From Siphonodentalium dalli (taxonomy: Eukaryota; Mollusca; Scaphopoda; Gadilida; Siphonodentaliidae), in NCBI GenBank assembly GCA_032622095.1, contig CP136061.1, forward strand, positions 197,456,935 to 197,520,934: a stretch of DNA of 64,000 nucleotides, read 5' to 3'. Positions 11,868 through 22,484 of the stretch are shown here, in pieces. Positions within the stretch are counted from its first letter, which is position 1; each line of letters opens with the position of its first letter. The notes below the pieces were generated by a model that did not search any database, had not been told where the DNA came from, and worked only from the letters and a program-made list of their open reading frames with translations. The position numbers and the translations under genes were made by a program.

Positions 11868-12090
11868 ATTGTGAACAGATCTCATATAGCCACTGTTGAC
11901 TTGTACAGATTTTATACTTTATACAATGTTATAGAATTTTTTGAACATATATACATTACAAAACATTTATTATTGTTAATTGTCATGCATTCAGACAAAG
12001 CTCATTCAGCCGGGTGCCCATAAAGGTATTTTGGTCACATGCAAGTCCCCACTCTGGTATACTGGTGAACGCATATGGTCTGTGCACCAA
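11868..12090. repeat. Dispersed repeat, copy 2 of a local direct pair
   Basis: Counterpart of 10,735-10,990 with a short internal deletion after GGGTGCCCATAAAGG. The offset is about 1.13 kb. Confidence 0.8.
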
Positions 12091-12379
12091 GTAATTATTT
12101 AGGCCATAAACATATCTATCATACAGATTCAGTGGAAACTATGCATGTTCTGAGCCTAGTTTCATTCCCAGCCAGCTGGGTTCAAAGGGTTTACTCGTGA
12201 AGGAAAAATTCCAGTACCATTAACTCTTGTTTTAAAATGGCCATCATAAGATGCACACCAAATTTCTCTAGTTATCAACACGGAAACATGAGGTATGCGC
12301 GGATGGACAGATGCAAACAACTATACCCCATTTGTATAAAAATGTTTAATATTATTACAAATTACTTATAATTTGTTAC

Positions 12380-12575
12380 CTTTAAAAGTCTCCATGGTAG
12401 ATATTGTATGCCGTAATCATAGGTTAATTCGTTTCCGACATCAATATCTCTCAATGCAAAAAGCCACAATTTCGGGTTGACTTCAACGCAAACTTTTCTC
12501 ATTTTACAATTCGCAATCTTCGGAATTTGATCGTTGACCATTCTTCCAAGACCACCTGAATTAGTGGCATCAATG
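12380..12575 (-). pseudogene. KMT5A-like SET-domain exon, C-terminal half
   Basis: The acceptor TTGAATTATATTTTCAG precedes 12575 and the donor AAAG/GTAACA follows 12380, giving a 196-bp exon. It reads IDATNSGGLGRMVND, then CKMRKVCVEV, LWLFALRDIDVGNELTYDYG and YLPWR. These are the post-core motifs of SET lysine methyltransferases of the KMT5A (histone H4K20) type: the GR-x-V-N cofactor motif (here VND where canonical KMT5A has INHS) and the ELTYDYG catalytic end. The exon needs two bases from upstream and ends in phase 0. The upstream exon 16245-16380 supplies exactly TG, making the codon TGC and the junction TMC/IDAT, the expected KMT5A-like sequence. Because the partner exon carries a stop codon, the pair is called a pseudogene. 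The match is to the family in general; a TE-carried or expanded SET copy is possible. Confidence 0.75.
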
Positions 12576-12972
12576 CTGAAAATATAATTCAAACAAGAAC
12601 TAATTTGTAATCCACTGTATATTTTAATGATACATGTAGATATACTCAGTTCATATATCTGTTCATATTTATGAAGAATAAGCATTTGGAAATATTTTTT
12701 TCTACCCCAATCCACCATCACAGCACTACATTGTACATATGACAATTTTGCAGACCTGTACCTTGGTTATATACATAGCCTGAATATGCCCAGTCACCGT
12801 CCGCATGGGTTAATTTGATGTGCTAGGCTGTCGGAGTAGGCGTTCCATCCCATAGCCAAGCGAAATAGTCCAGACTTGATACAGATCTGTATCTCGGGTA
12901 GCAACTAGAGCGACGTTGGGCTGCAGCCCACGCAATGTCATACAGCAACCATGGACGTAATGACGTCGCGCG

Positions 12973-13443
12973 CAGGCCTGGAAATAACATGTCGGACATG
13001 TGCAAAATGAGGTCCCCAGAGGGTGTATTTAGTAACGCTACCCCGCACATCGGGCTAGCGTCACCAAATTCACCCACTGGGGACCTCATTTTGCCAAGGT
13101 ATCATCGTATCTGGAAAGGATCTGTATGTGGAAAGTATCTGTATTCTCCAATTAACATATAATTTAGTTTCTTTTTCCACTTTGTTTAGTTTCTATATCC
13201 CCAAACTTGCAGACGACACAATGCAAAATCGAGGTTCCCAATGGGTGAAAATCACAAATTTCACCATCTGAGACGTTCAGTCTGACTTAAGATCGCCCAT
13301 ACATATAGAAGACAACACTATAGCAAAATGAGGTCCCCAGAGGGTGAATATGGTGATGCTAGCCCGATATGCGGGTAGCATCACTAAATTCACCCTCTGG
13401 GGACCTCATTTTGCACATATCCGACACACTATTTCCAGGCCTG
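12973..13443. mobile_element. hAT-type MITE, CAGGCCTG family, copy 1
   Basis: Ends are CAGGCCTGGAAATAACATG (left) and ...ACTATTTCCAGGCCTG (right), inverted copies of each other. A perfect 8-bp target duplication GTCGCGCG flanks it (12965-12972 and 13444-13451). Inside are two ~95-bp hairpins with arms CAAAATGAGGTCCCCAGAGG... (about 13003-13097 and 13325-13415). The 8-bp TSD and CAGG terminus point to the hAT superfamily. No transposase. Confidence 0.9.
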
Positions 13444-13577
13444 GTCGCGCGTGACGTTTCCCGAACTCAACGTCCACTTCAGAATAAATATGCTAAAAAA
13501 ACCTCTCAAACGACTAAATTTGACTATATTTCATTGTCTAAATTGTACCGGTAAGATAAAATTGTCATCACCCCTAT

Positions 13578-13702
13578 ATGTGAATCTTGAAACTTGTATC
13601 AAGCCTCGATGGGTTTCCTACCATGCATCGCGACTCACCCTGAAGGGCTCGTCGCGATACTCTTAGGAACACCATCTCGGCTTGATACAACTTCCAAGAT
13701 TC
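13578..13702. repeat. Foldback hairpin element (~125 bp)
   Basis: The left arm GTGAATCTTGAAACTTGTAT with CAAGCC and GATGG is repeated inverted at the right end (ATACAACTTCCAAGATTCAC). Imperfect arms of about 55 nt face a short loop. Confidence 0.8.
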
Positions 13703-13949
13703 ACACATTGTGGTCATAACATACATGTATATGTATCAGTGTTGCAAAACATAAAATGTGAATGAATACATGTATGGTCTCGGTGACCAAGGTGTTTATC
13801 TACACAATGGTATATTAAACTAGAAAGATGCAGCCATGTTGGCTAAATAGACAAAAATATCTTTGTTAGGCATCTAGTTTACTATTAATGTATAATGTAT
13901 TCTATATCACTGTATTCGGGAGATACTGATCTTTCCAATGGTACAAGTT

Positions 13950-14165
13950 GTTAGGTTTTAGATCGCCATACTTTTGCACAATAATAATCCAATCACTCGC
14001 CCTTGGAAACATCTGGGAGCAAATCCCTCATAGGCGGGTTATGGATTTGAACACTGGTTCTGACAGCCTACATGTCAGTCGTCCTATCGGTCGTATACTC
14101 TGCACTCATGTTCAGAGTCGACTGACTCTGGATAGGTTTCTCGTTTCCCGCATATCATTTTGATG
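13950..14165 (-). mobile_element. tRNA-derived SINE-like fragment
   Basis: On the minus strand a B-box-like AGTGTTCAAATCC (about 14046-14058) follows an A-box-like GCAGAGTATACGACCGATAGG and an anticodon-arm-like CTGACATGTAGGCTGTCAG. This resembles a degraded tRNA-derived pol III head (a TGT anticodon would be Thr). Part of it (14,067-14,147) recurs inverted at 16,079-16,155. No clear tail was found. Confidence 0.4.
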
Positions 14166-14181
14166 GTCCGGGAGAGTCACG

Positions 14182-15116
14182 CAGGGATGTGGCTAGAGGG
14201 TCTCCGTTGGGGGTGTCCACCTTGGGAAATTCCAATTGCACCCCCCTTGAATCAGAATCAGACACCAAACACAACTTTTGCATAATTCCATTTGCACCCC
14301 CCCCCCCCCTTGAATCAGAATCACAGACCAAACACAAGTTTTGCATAATTCCATTTGCACCCCCTTGCACATCAGTCCTCAGGCCTAATGTATTCATAAA
14401 CTATGTTGTTCTATATGCCCGGTATAAGAAAATTCAGATACTTTAACCTGAGAATTGCATAAATCCTAACATCTAGTAGCCTACTCCAGACAAATGCACA
14501 CAGCTCTACGGGTAAGAGACCAGGACATTGTGTCCGTCCATGTTTGTTCAGCCCGGTGTGAGAAAATTTGGAAAACTATACAAGAAAATCGCAAATCCTA
14601 GCATCTAGACTGGCCTCAACTGAAGCTTCCCTAGTGTTGGAAATTTCAAACCTCATACTCCCTCTTAGGTTGGAAAATTCTCCAACTGATGAATTTTAAA
14701 CTAATTAGCAGTTTTGTATTGGTCACGGGGGAGGGACAGTGACACACCGGGCCGACCATGGTCCTAGCATCTAGACTAGCCTCAAGTCTTCTTAGAGTTG
14801 GAAATTTCAAACCTGACACCCCCCCCCCCCCCCCACTTAGGTTGGAAAATTTCCAAATGATGACAATTCCAATGACAATGTTGACCAAATGTATGACAAT
14901 ATTGTTTTCTTAAATTTAGTAGCAGTTTTGACTATCCACGGGGGAGGACCAGGACACAAGCTTTCCAAGTGTTGGAAATTTCCAACCTGTCACCCCCCTA
15001 AGGTTAGAAAATTTCCAACTGATGACCATTCCAACTAATGTTTTGACAGGTATGAAATTTCCAACTGTTGAAAATTTTGAGACACCCCCACCCCCACCCC
15101 TCTAGCCACATCCCTG
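14182..15116. mobile_element. hAT-type MITE with C-tracts, family 2, copy 1
   Basis: Left end CAGGGATGTGGCTAGAGGG and right end CCCTCTAGCCACATCCCTG are inverted repeats, flanked by the perfect 8-bp duplication GAGTCACG (14174-14181, 15117-15124). The interior repeats GGTTGGAAATTTCCAACCT-type motifs and C-runs of 6-16 nt. A second full copy is at 50,314-51,265 and a partial one at about 61,512-61,652. Confidence 0.9.
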
Positions 15117-15256
15117 GAGTCACGGCATACGTGTGTGGTATGATGAAAGTCAATTACTAACGCTACGTCACAACTAATTGTTCCGATGGTAAGAATGGTG
15201 TACGCCCACGCATTGATCATCACTACTGTCAAGCACGTGGTGGGCGACAAGAGCGA

Positions 15257-15690
15257 CGGGTAGCAACTAGAGCGACGTTGGGCTGCAACCCACGCAATGT
15301 CATACAGCAACCACGGACGTAATGACGTCGCGCGCAGGCCTGGAAATAACATATCGGACATGTGCAAAATGAGGTCCCCAGATGGTGTATTTAGTGACGC
15401 TACCCCGCACAGCGGGCTAGCGTCACCAAATTCACCCGCTGGGGACCTCATTTTGCCAAGGTATCATCGTATGTGGAAAGTATCTGTATGTGGAAAGTAT
15501 CTGTATTCTCAAATTAACATATAATTTAGTTTCTTTTTCCACTTTGCTTAGTTTCTATATCCCCAAACTTGCAGACGACACAATGCAAAATCGAGGTTCC
15601 CAATGGGTGAAAATCACAAATTTCACCATCTGAGACGTTCAGTCTGATTTAAGATCTCCCATACATATAGAAGACAACACTATAGCAAAA
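15257..15690. repeat. Segmental duplication of 12,895-13,320
   Basis: The duplicate begins in unique flank (GGGTAGCAACTAGAGCGACG) and runs through the flanking GTCGCGCG and into the MITE, so it was copied together with its insertion site and did not transpose independently. Identity by eye is above 95%. Confidence 0.85.
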
Positions 15691-15900
15691 TGAGGTCCCC
15701 ATAGGGTGAATTTGGTGATGCTAGCCCGATATGCGGGGTAGCATCACTAAATTCACCCTCTGGGGACCTCATTTTGCACATATAGTGTTGTCTTCTATAT
15801 GTATGTGAGATCTTAAATCAGACTTAACGTCTCAGATGGTGAAATTTGTGATTTTCACCCATTGGGAACCTCGATTTTGCATTGTGTCGTCTGCAAGTTT
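15335..15900. mobile_element. hAT-type MITE, CAGGCCTG family, copy 2 (rearranged; ends in a large palindrome)
   Basis: The left end is identical to copy 1, including the preceding GTCGCGCG. In place of the normal right end, the sequence from about 15,565 to 15,900 folds back on itself. The left arm GCAGACGACACAATGCAAAA... through GTGAAATTTGTG-type blocks is repeated inverted up to TGTCGTCTGC at about 15,895. Arms of about 120 nt flank the central 95-bp hairpin, so the whole palindrome is about 335 bp. Confidence 0.85.
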
Positions 15901-16078
15901 GATCCTAGCTTTTTGGATCAGGGAGTTATTGATAGAAATGAATAGTGATAAGCTCCGCCTTCGAATTCCTGCTGCAGGAATGCTTATTAACCCCGCTGAT
16001 CTCATTGGTCGGGCAGATTTACACGACAACCATTCGAACAGCTCGGATTTAGAGAATCACAGACTAGGGGAAATGAGG

Positions 16079-16160
16079 AACCTATCCAGAGTCAGTCGAC
16101 TCTGAACATGAGTGCAGAGTATACGACCTTTAGGACTGCCTACACGTAGCACATCAGATT
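16079..16160 (+). repeat. Inverted partner of the SINE-like fragment at 14,067-14,147
   Basis: AACCTATCCAGAGTCAGTCG through TGAGTGCAGAGTATACGACC matches the reverse complement of 14,090-14,147, then diverges after the A-box-like part. The pair brackets about 1.9 kb containing the two MITEs. Confidence 0.75.
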
Positions 16161-16244
16161 AACCCATGCTGTCCGGGATGGGGCAGAAACTGTCTAGATT
16201 ATACACTGTACCGACATAAAAACATTTTGAATGGTTTCGCTTAC

Positions 16245-16380
16245 CACATAGTATGTCCCTCGTGGTGGAAGTAATATCTTAATCCTGTTTCCTCCTCATC
16301 ACTGCCATCAGTCAATAGCCTTTTATATTCCAGTTATTGTTCACCACATGATATTGGTTGTTTGACGAACACCCCAGAGC
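16245..16380 (-). pseudogene. KMT5A-like SET-domain exon, N-terminal half, with an in-frame stop
   Basis: The acceptor TCATTTCTTTGTACGCAG precedes 16380 and the donor ATGTG/GTAAGC follows 16245, giving a 136-bp exon. It reads SGVFVKQPISCGEQ-stop-LEYKRLLTDG, then ETGLRYYFHHEGHTM. The pattern G-x-G-V-F...G-E-x-x-L-E-Y is the SET-N motif and YYFHHEGHTMC/IDAT matches the KMT5A-like junction. The stop TAA (plus 16334-16336) sits exactly where the residue before LEY belongs, with the register otherwise intact, so it is a true nonsense change in the SET core (or an assembly error). Donor phase and sequence fit exon 12380-12575; the intron is 3.67 kb and contains the MITEs. Upstream exons were not found. 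Confidence 0.75.
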
Positions 16381-16399
16381 CTGCGTACAAAGAAATGAA

Positions 16400-16890
16400 A
16401 GTGTCAGCTTACATCACTGCACATGGGTGATTAACTCCAATTTGAATTTCCGTTCCCTCTCAGAAAAAAATTCAGTTCGCTTTTATTTCAGTGTGCTTTG
16501 AACAAAATGAGCCCTACATTTATGACAAAGTGTTCTTCCATTACAGTGTGCGTCCATCCATAATTAATCAGTAGTGGCATATGGGTAGTGGGTGCATGGA
16601 CACAATTCCAAATGGCATAATGGTATGATAAAGCTCTTAGTCAAATAATGGCAATGTCATGAACATTTCATAAAGTTAAATAATCCATACTGAAGTCATC
16701 ATCCATAAATAAAAATGATAGATGGATGCTTTCATGACCATGGACGGACAGATGTAAATTCTATAGTCATGCTAAAAGCATTTCGGGAGACAAATGTACA
16801 AGTAATAGTGGGTACATACCCGGCTTTGCACGTGTATACATGTAGGGTGCACCGTGGCTAAATTAAAGATTGGCACTACGACGACCGGGG
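16400..16890. other. No gene recognised
   Basis: AT-rich sequence. A short block CAAAGAAATGAAAGTGTCA at about 16,389 also occurs at about 19,293 (less exactly at 7,838). Confidence 0.55.
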
Positions 16891-16899
16891 ATCAGTCCA

Positions 16900-17480
16900 T
16901 ATTGTTAAGTCTGTCGATGTCTGGACGCATACTGATTTTGTGACGTCACTGACGTTATAACGCCAAAATGTGACGTCAGACACGGATATCATCTAGTCCA
17001 TGTTCATCTGATAGTGAAATTATCCCCAGGTATCAAATTTGAGCTCGATCCATTGAGAAACAACAATTACCATCTTTGGGGTCAATCCATCAAGAAACAG
17101 CGAAGTTGCAAACATGATGACGCCATAATATATAACGTCAAAACATGACATCGGACACGGACATATACACAGCCATGTTACATTACCCGCAGTGTTAAAC
17201 AACCTCGATTACCAAATTTGGGTTCGATCGGTTAAGAAATAACGAATATCTGCGAAGTTGCGAAAATCAGGACGTCACTGACGTCTCGGTGACGAGAAAG
17301 GTCAAATCCGAAGTCGGACACACACGGGACCCTTCCCATGTCACTTTTATGGACAATTTACCTCCGGGTACCAAATTTGGGATCCAACCGTCAAGAAACA
17401 GCGAAGTTGAGAAAAGGATGACATCATAACGTCAAAACGTGATGTCGGAGAGAGATAGATATATATATATATATACTGGC
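16900..17480. repeat. Diverged tandem repeat (~170-bp units) rich in TGACGTCA, with a (TA)n tail
   Basis: Three units share a pattern like TACCAAATTTGGGTTCGATC, AAGAAACAGCGAAGTTG, then GACGTCATAACGTCAAAACG and CGGACAC. Palindromic GTGACGTCAC (CRE-type) occurs at about 16,940, with close variants nearby. The array ends in GAGAGAGATAGATATATATA. It resembles the AT-microsatellite end of non-autonomous elements in this window, but its class is not settled. Confidence 0.65.
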
Positions 17481-17637
17481 TTTTATATAGTAGATTATGA
17501 ACCAATTTCTCACAACTTACCAACATAGTTGTCAATGAAATTAAGTTAAACAATATGAAGCAATAGTCATTCACCCTTTTGCTTTTCTTTTTCTTTTTGA
17601 GCGCCTCTCCATATCTATTAAATATAAGCAAGTTCCT

Positions 17638-18427
17638 TACACTGTATTTTGTCACTGTTGGTTTAACAATATGATACCGTTGGTTTGCCTACGGTATTAT
17701 ACCGTTGCTAGTTTTGACGGCCAAGTACCGTTGCACAAACACGAGGTATGGATAGGATTACCTCCCTTGTGAGATTCGCAATGCATCTCGGGTAAATTCG
17801 CCATTAATTGATGTCTCAGTGTCTGTCTCCGTCATTCGCGGGAGATTGTTTTATAATTTAGTAGGCCTACTTTTTAATATGTTTCAACAGCTTGGGACAG
17901 GTTCCAAGCCGTTTAAATAGCACTAACGGTCTACCGAACGGGCTAAAGAAAGTGTAAACAAGCCCTATTTAACCACTTGCGATGTTTTAATAGCGACCGC
18001 GAAAATAGGTCACCTAGTAACATTGGTTTGCACTGCACTCATTCACTCTATAAGTATTAGTTATAACGGATCACTTTTCACATTTTCGCTAATTTCTCTA
18101 CTAATAAACGAATCAAAGTAATTATTTTTGTTGGATCTTCTAGTCAGCTATATTACTACTTTGTACCATAAATAAATTTTAGAAAGATTGCATGTGTGAT
18201 TCCAACAGTACAATGTATCGATGGTGTACTGTTATTTCAACAGTATCCTACCGTGTATTCCAACAGTACAATGTATCAACGGTATACTGTTATTTCAACA
18301 GTATCCTACCGTTTACTTCAACAGTACAATGTATCAACGGTATACTGTTATTTCGACAGGGATTGTACTGGCAACTAAGTTGACGGTGCATTACCGTAGT
18401 TATAACGTTATTAAATTTTACAGTGTA
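17638..18427. mobile_element. Candidate TIR element
   Basis: TACACTGTATTTTG at 17,638 and its inverse TTTTACAGTGTA ending at 18,427 may be terminal inverted repeats. The ends match over only about 13 nt and no TSD is evident. It contains the tandem repeat at 18,190-18,360. Confidence 0.4.
18190..18360. repeat. 58-bp tandem repeat, three units
   Basis: Unit: TTCAACAGTACAATGTATCA, ACGGTATACTGTTATTTC, AACAGTATCCTACCGT. Each unit has inverted ACAGTA/TACTGT pairs. Confidence 0.9.
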
Positions 18428-18546
18428 GTAACTCTTTGTTGGGTTGAACGTCATTTTTTTAAGTATGGAAGTTCTGTCATTTAAATTCATATTGCTGTAA
18501 ACTGTTACATGTAAATGTGACAAAAAATGGATTCACGCATTGTGTA

Positions 18547-18994
18547 CAGGCCTGGAAATAGTGTGTCGGACATGTGCAAAATGAGGTTCCCAGAGGGTGA
18601 ATTTAGTGACGCTACCCCCGCACAGCGGGCTAGCGTCACCAAATTCACCCTCTGGGGACCTCATTTTGCCTAGGTATTATCGTATGTGGGAAGTATCCAT
18701 ATTCTCAAATTAACAAATATTTAATTTCTTTTTCCATTTTGCTCAGTTTCTATATCCCCAAACTTGTAAAATGACAAAATGCAAAATCGAGGTTTCCAAT
18801 GGGTGAAAAAAACAAATTTTACCATCTGGGAAATTCAGTCTGATTCAAGAACTCCCATAGCAGACAACACTGTAGCAAAATGAGGTCCCCGGTGGGAGAA
18901 TTTAGTTATGCTAGCTCGCTATGCGGTGTAGCGTCACTAAATTTACCCTCTGGCGACCTCATTTTGCACATGTCCGACACTATTTACAGGCCTG
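18547..18994. mobile_element. hAT-type MITE, CAGGCCTG family, copy 3
   Basis: 448 bp, from CAGGCCTGGAAATAGTGTG to CACTATTTACAGGCCTG, with a perfect 8-bp duplication ATTGTGTA on both sides (18539-18546, 18995-19002). The same two internal hairpins as copy 1 are present. This is an independent insertion, as the TSD differs from copy 1. Confidence 0.95.
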
Positions 18995-19002
18995 ATTGTG
19001 TA

Positions 19003-19545
19003 ACCCAACCCTATGACTTCACCAAATAGTAATTGCCATCTGAGATTTAGCTAACATTCTTCCATTGGTTGCGGCCATTTTTGTATTTGGGTAACCGTAA
19101 CGCTCAGTAACAGTGTGATGTCATATGCTGAAACATGACGTTATAACAAGTTGTGTCGAAAATCACCAATGTTTGCATTATCACAAACGAGTATTTTTTA
19201 CAAATATCAAGGTGTAGAAGATTTAACATACATGTACACAAATAAGGCCACATTTACAGCAGAACGCAGATCAGAGATTTATTTAAATGTGTAAAGAAAT
19301 GAAAGTGTCAATGACACTGTAGCTTATCTTGACAAACAGTTGTTTTTCAAGAAATAAATGTAGTATTTCTGTAATTTATATTGAATATCAAGTTAAAATA
19401 AGTTACATCAAAGACAATGAACTGTAATATATTTATTGTATCGTGTTGAATGAGGCTATAATAAAATTACTATGTCAAGTTAAGCTAAAATCCAAGATGA
19501 CATGCATGTAGCCTGTGCGGAAGGAATTGAAATGAACATACATAT
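19003..19545. other. No gene recognised
   Basis: AT-rich sequence without recognisable ORFs or repeat structure. Confidence 0.6.
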
Positions 19546-19546
19546 G

Positions 19547-20212
19547 ATATTTGGTTTTTATTTTTTTCCTTGAGTCATTAAAATCAGTTAGAACCAAGAT
19601 TGAGAATATTCCCTCACCCATCTACTAAGATCCAAGACACCAGGGGAGCATTCGATTGGTGTTCATGGGATATCCACTTGGCGTAAGTTACGCCAAATCT
19701 CTGCGCCAAAGCTCCAAACTCACACCACCTTGCGAGGTGGTGTGGGATCTGGCGCAGAAAGATCCAAGTGACCTTCACTCACATTCGATAAAAAAAAATG
19801 GCGGACCGCATCAGATCGGATGGTCTCAAAAATACCCGATTTTGACGCTCACAAGTCGTATTGCGAACCCAAATTGCATTAATTATTAAATATATGTTGT
19901 TTAAACTGACATCTAAACATTTATATACCAGAAAATTACTTTATGTAAATGTTTTATTTCTGGAAATATCGGTGTCTAATTTTAGTACATCCCAATTGCC
20001 CCAAACACGTTCGATTGAGTCAGTGAGACGGTGTGGGATTTTGGCGTAACTTACGCCAAGTGGATATCCAAAAGACACCAATCGAATGCTGCCCTAGATT
20101 GTGAACCCATCACCTTCAATCCCAATGTAGAAACCGTGATCAAGTGACATGTTGGTTCTACATGATTTTAATGACTCAAGGGAGAGAATGAAAACCAAAT
20201 TAACCAATATTA
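19547..20212. mobile_element. Nested inverted-repeat elements
   Basis: Inner element about 19,643-20,094: the left end GGGGAGCATTCGATTGGTGT and ATCCACTTGGCGTAAGTTACG are inverted at the right end (CGTAACTTACGCCAAGTGGAT, CACCAATCGAATGCTGCCC), giving TIRs of about 55 bp. Outside it, TTGAGTCATTAAAATCAGTT (19,571) is inverted at about 20,166-20,180, giving an outer pair. No TSD found. Confidence 0.75.
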
Positions 20213-21550
20213 AAAAAATCACGAGTCAGATGAAGGAGATAATTGTCGTAGCACAAAATTGTGTTTTCTCCCCCATTGGAAGCAGTATTAAATGAATTTG
20301 GTCACTGTAGAAGAATGACACTATAACCAGGGTAATGATGTTTAAAAGCTCCTTAGAGAATGATAAAATGAATTAAGCGCTATATCAAATAATCATTATT
20401 TTAATAGTATTACAAAACAGTATAGTGAGTATCAACCTGGTCGCCAACAGCTGTCGTACGACAATAATCGCAGCGTCTGCGGCTACCGGATCGGCTGTTG
20501 CAGGTCCTCGGCGACAAGATATCGAACCGTGTGCGCCGCCACAGAAGCTGGAAGTGTGACTTTTGTGAAAAAATTTGTTTTTGGGTTGCAAAGATTAAGA
20601 TTAAAATATTTTGTCCTGTTGATCAAAATCATGATTTGATAAACAAAATAACGACATACAGTATAACAGAACTATAGCGGACTTACTGCATAAAGGGTGA
20701 CCCGTCAGCTCTACGAGTGGACAAGCGACCACTCAACTCATTCGAAAAGATCAAGCATCGGCTCATTCCGATGTGTAAACAACAATGTTCAATTTGAATT
20801 TGAATACACAGAATAGGAAAGAGGTGTAGTGCATATACATGTAGTCCTATAATCTCAATTTATATTATTAAATGAGCACAGAATGTTGAAAAGAATTTTC
20901 GGGGAAAAAAGTCAATTAGAATATAGCCTATTCACGAATATAGGCGACATGTTAAAAAACTTTAAAAGTTTCACGCCGGCTGCAGTATCACTATCAACTC
21001 ATGTGCATGCAGCCTGTTAATAGTACTTATAATTTAAATAGGCCTAGTACATTATAATTTGCTCGATCCACATTTTGTCACTAAATACTTACCAAAATCT
21101 GGAGATTGAGCAATTTGATTTGATACGAATTCGTCCAATTTAAAATGTGAATCTGGGGACGTGTGAAAGGTCACACGCATGCGCGTTAACACGACACTGG
21201 GTGTAAGCCATTCCGAAGTTCGCAGAAACACAACCATCTCGTAGAATGTGTTTAAAGTCGTGTGTGAGAATTTGCGCTGAACATGAAAAGTTGGATTGGT
21301 TAGAGTTTTTTTGTGTGAGTTCCTTTTGGTTTGAAAAAAAAATGGGGACCCAAAATAGGTCCCCACTTTTTTTTAAGTCCCCAAAATAAACTCATTTGTC
21401 ACAGGGAAGTCCCCCACTCTGGTGTTCCTACATACGCACCTACCTTGCCATATCTACTATACACACGCACACACACGCGCACGTACAGACGATGGGTTTT
21501 TATATATGTATATTATTGGCTACATGGTGTCCGAATTTGAATTTGCGTGT
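20213..21550. other. No gene recognised
   Basis: Contains a small hairpin (TGGGGACCCAAAATAGGTCCCCA at 21,342-21,364), an ACAC-rich run at about 21,457-21,480, and a diverged copy of the AAGTCCCCAAAATAAA dispersed repeat. Minus-strand ORFs of 68 and 104 codons carry no recognisable domain. Confidence 0.55.
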
Positions 21551-21559
21551 GATTAATGT

Positions 21560-22484
21560 TAATAGTGATAGATGTAAAGTTTCCTATTGTTATTATCGGT
21601 TCTACTCATTGCTAACTTGAACTCAGATAAGATTGCACAATTTCGTGATTCAGCCGAGAGTGAGTTCCACAACTCCACAGATGAATGGAGGAAGGACTTC
21701 CCATATGATGCAGAATCGCAAGATGTGTTATTCATGTGATTCTTCCTCATTGAAAATCGATGCATATGCTCGGTTGATCTTGTCATTTTATCAAGCATTA
21801 AAGGCACGTGAGGCCTTAGTTGTCGAAAATATTCATATTTGTTCCAATCACCGTAAACAGAAAAAACAGTAAAACGCATACAGTTTCGTTCATATATACC
21901 ATGCCCATCGCGTAAACAGCATGTTATCATAAAGACCTACTATATTTCACCTAAGCAAGAGCCTGCTTGTGTTACAGAGGACAGCACAATGCTACTGGCT
22001 AATCACACACAAATGGCATAAACGCTCTTTATTAGTTCCATATCAGGAATTCACCCACAAAGAATGCTCTTTATGTTTACCATCATAGTATAAACAAACA
22101 ACATAAAAGTGACTTTTTATGCTTTTGTTTACATAACAATGATCAACCATATGACAATAACATACTGTTTATGCGATATTTCTGATTTGTATACGGACAA
22201 AGTCTGTCTACAGTTTGATGTTCTTTCTGTTTGTGGCGGTTTTTGACGGTTGGAAATATTTTCACAGGATACCCACCGCCAAGGCCAACCGTACCTTTAA
22301 CATTGGCATAATTTGAAAATGTTTTCCACAAGTAGATATCGTTTATACAACTTTTCGTGGCTCCAGTGACTATTCTTGTTGTCTCGTATTTTACATATTT
22401 AAGTATATCGCATTCGCCTTTAGTACAGTTGTCACATACAGGATATGCATACTCTAAAATATGACATATGCACACACAATACAT
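21560..22484 (-). pseudogene. LINE ORF2 C-terminal remnant split by a repeat insertion
   Basis: On the minus strand the upstream part (about 22,484-22,300) reads ILEYAYPVCDNCTKGECD then YETTRIVTGATKS, the typical region after the RT thumb in LINE proteins. The downstream part (about 21,830-21,560) reads LRPHVPL then SFLHSSVELWNSL, the usual LINE C-terminal end. The 475-bp repeat at 21,819-22,300 separates them. Confidence 0.75.
21819..22300. repeat. 475-bp dispersed repeat, copy 1
   Basis: From GTCGAAAATATTCATATTTG to GGCCAACCGTACCTTT. Over 95% identical by eye to 24,592-25,068. It splits a LINE ORF. No TIRs, no TSD recognised. Confidence 0.9.

Noticed and set aside
12823-15524. Near-identical 75-138-codon ORFs at about 12.9 and 15.3 kb resembling a duplicated gene
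   Set aside because: They are readings of the duplicated hAT-type MITE and its flank.
18192-18523. Several 60-87-codon ORFs
   Set aside because: They are frames of the 58-bp tandem repeat; no domain.
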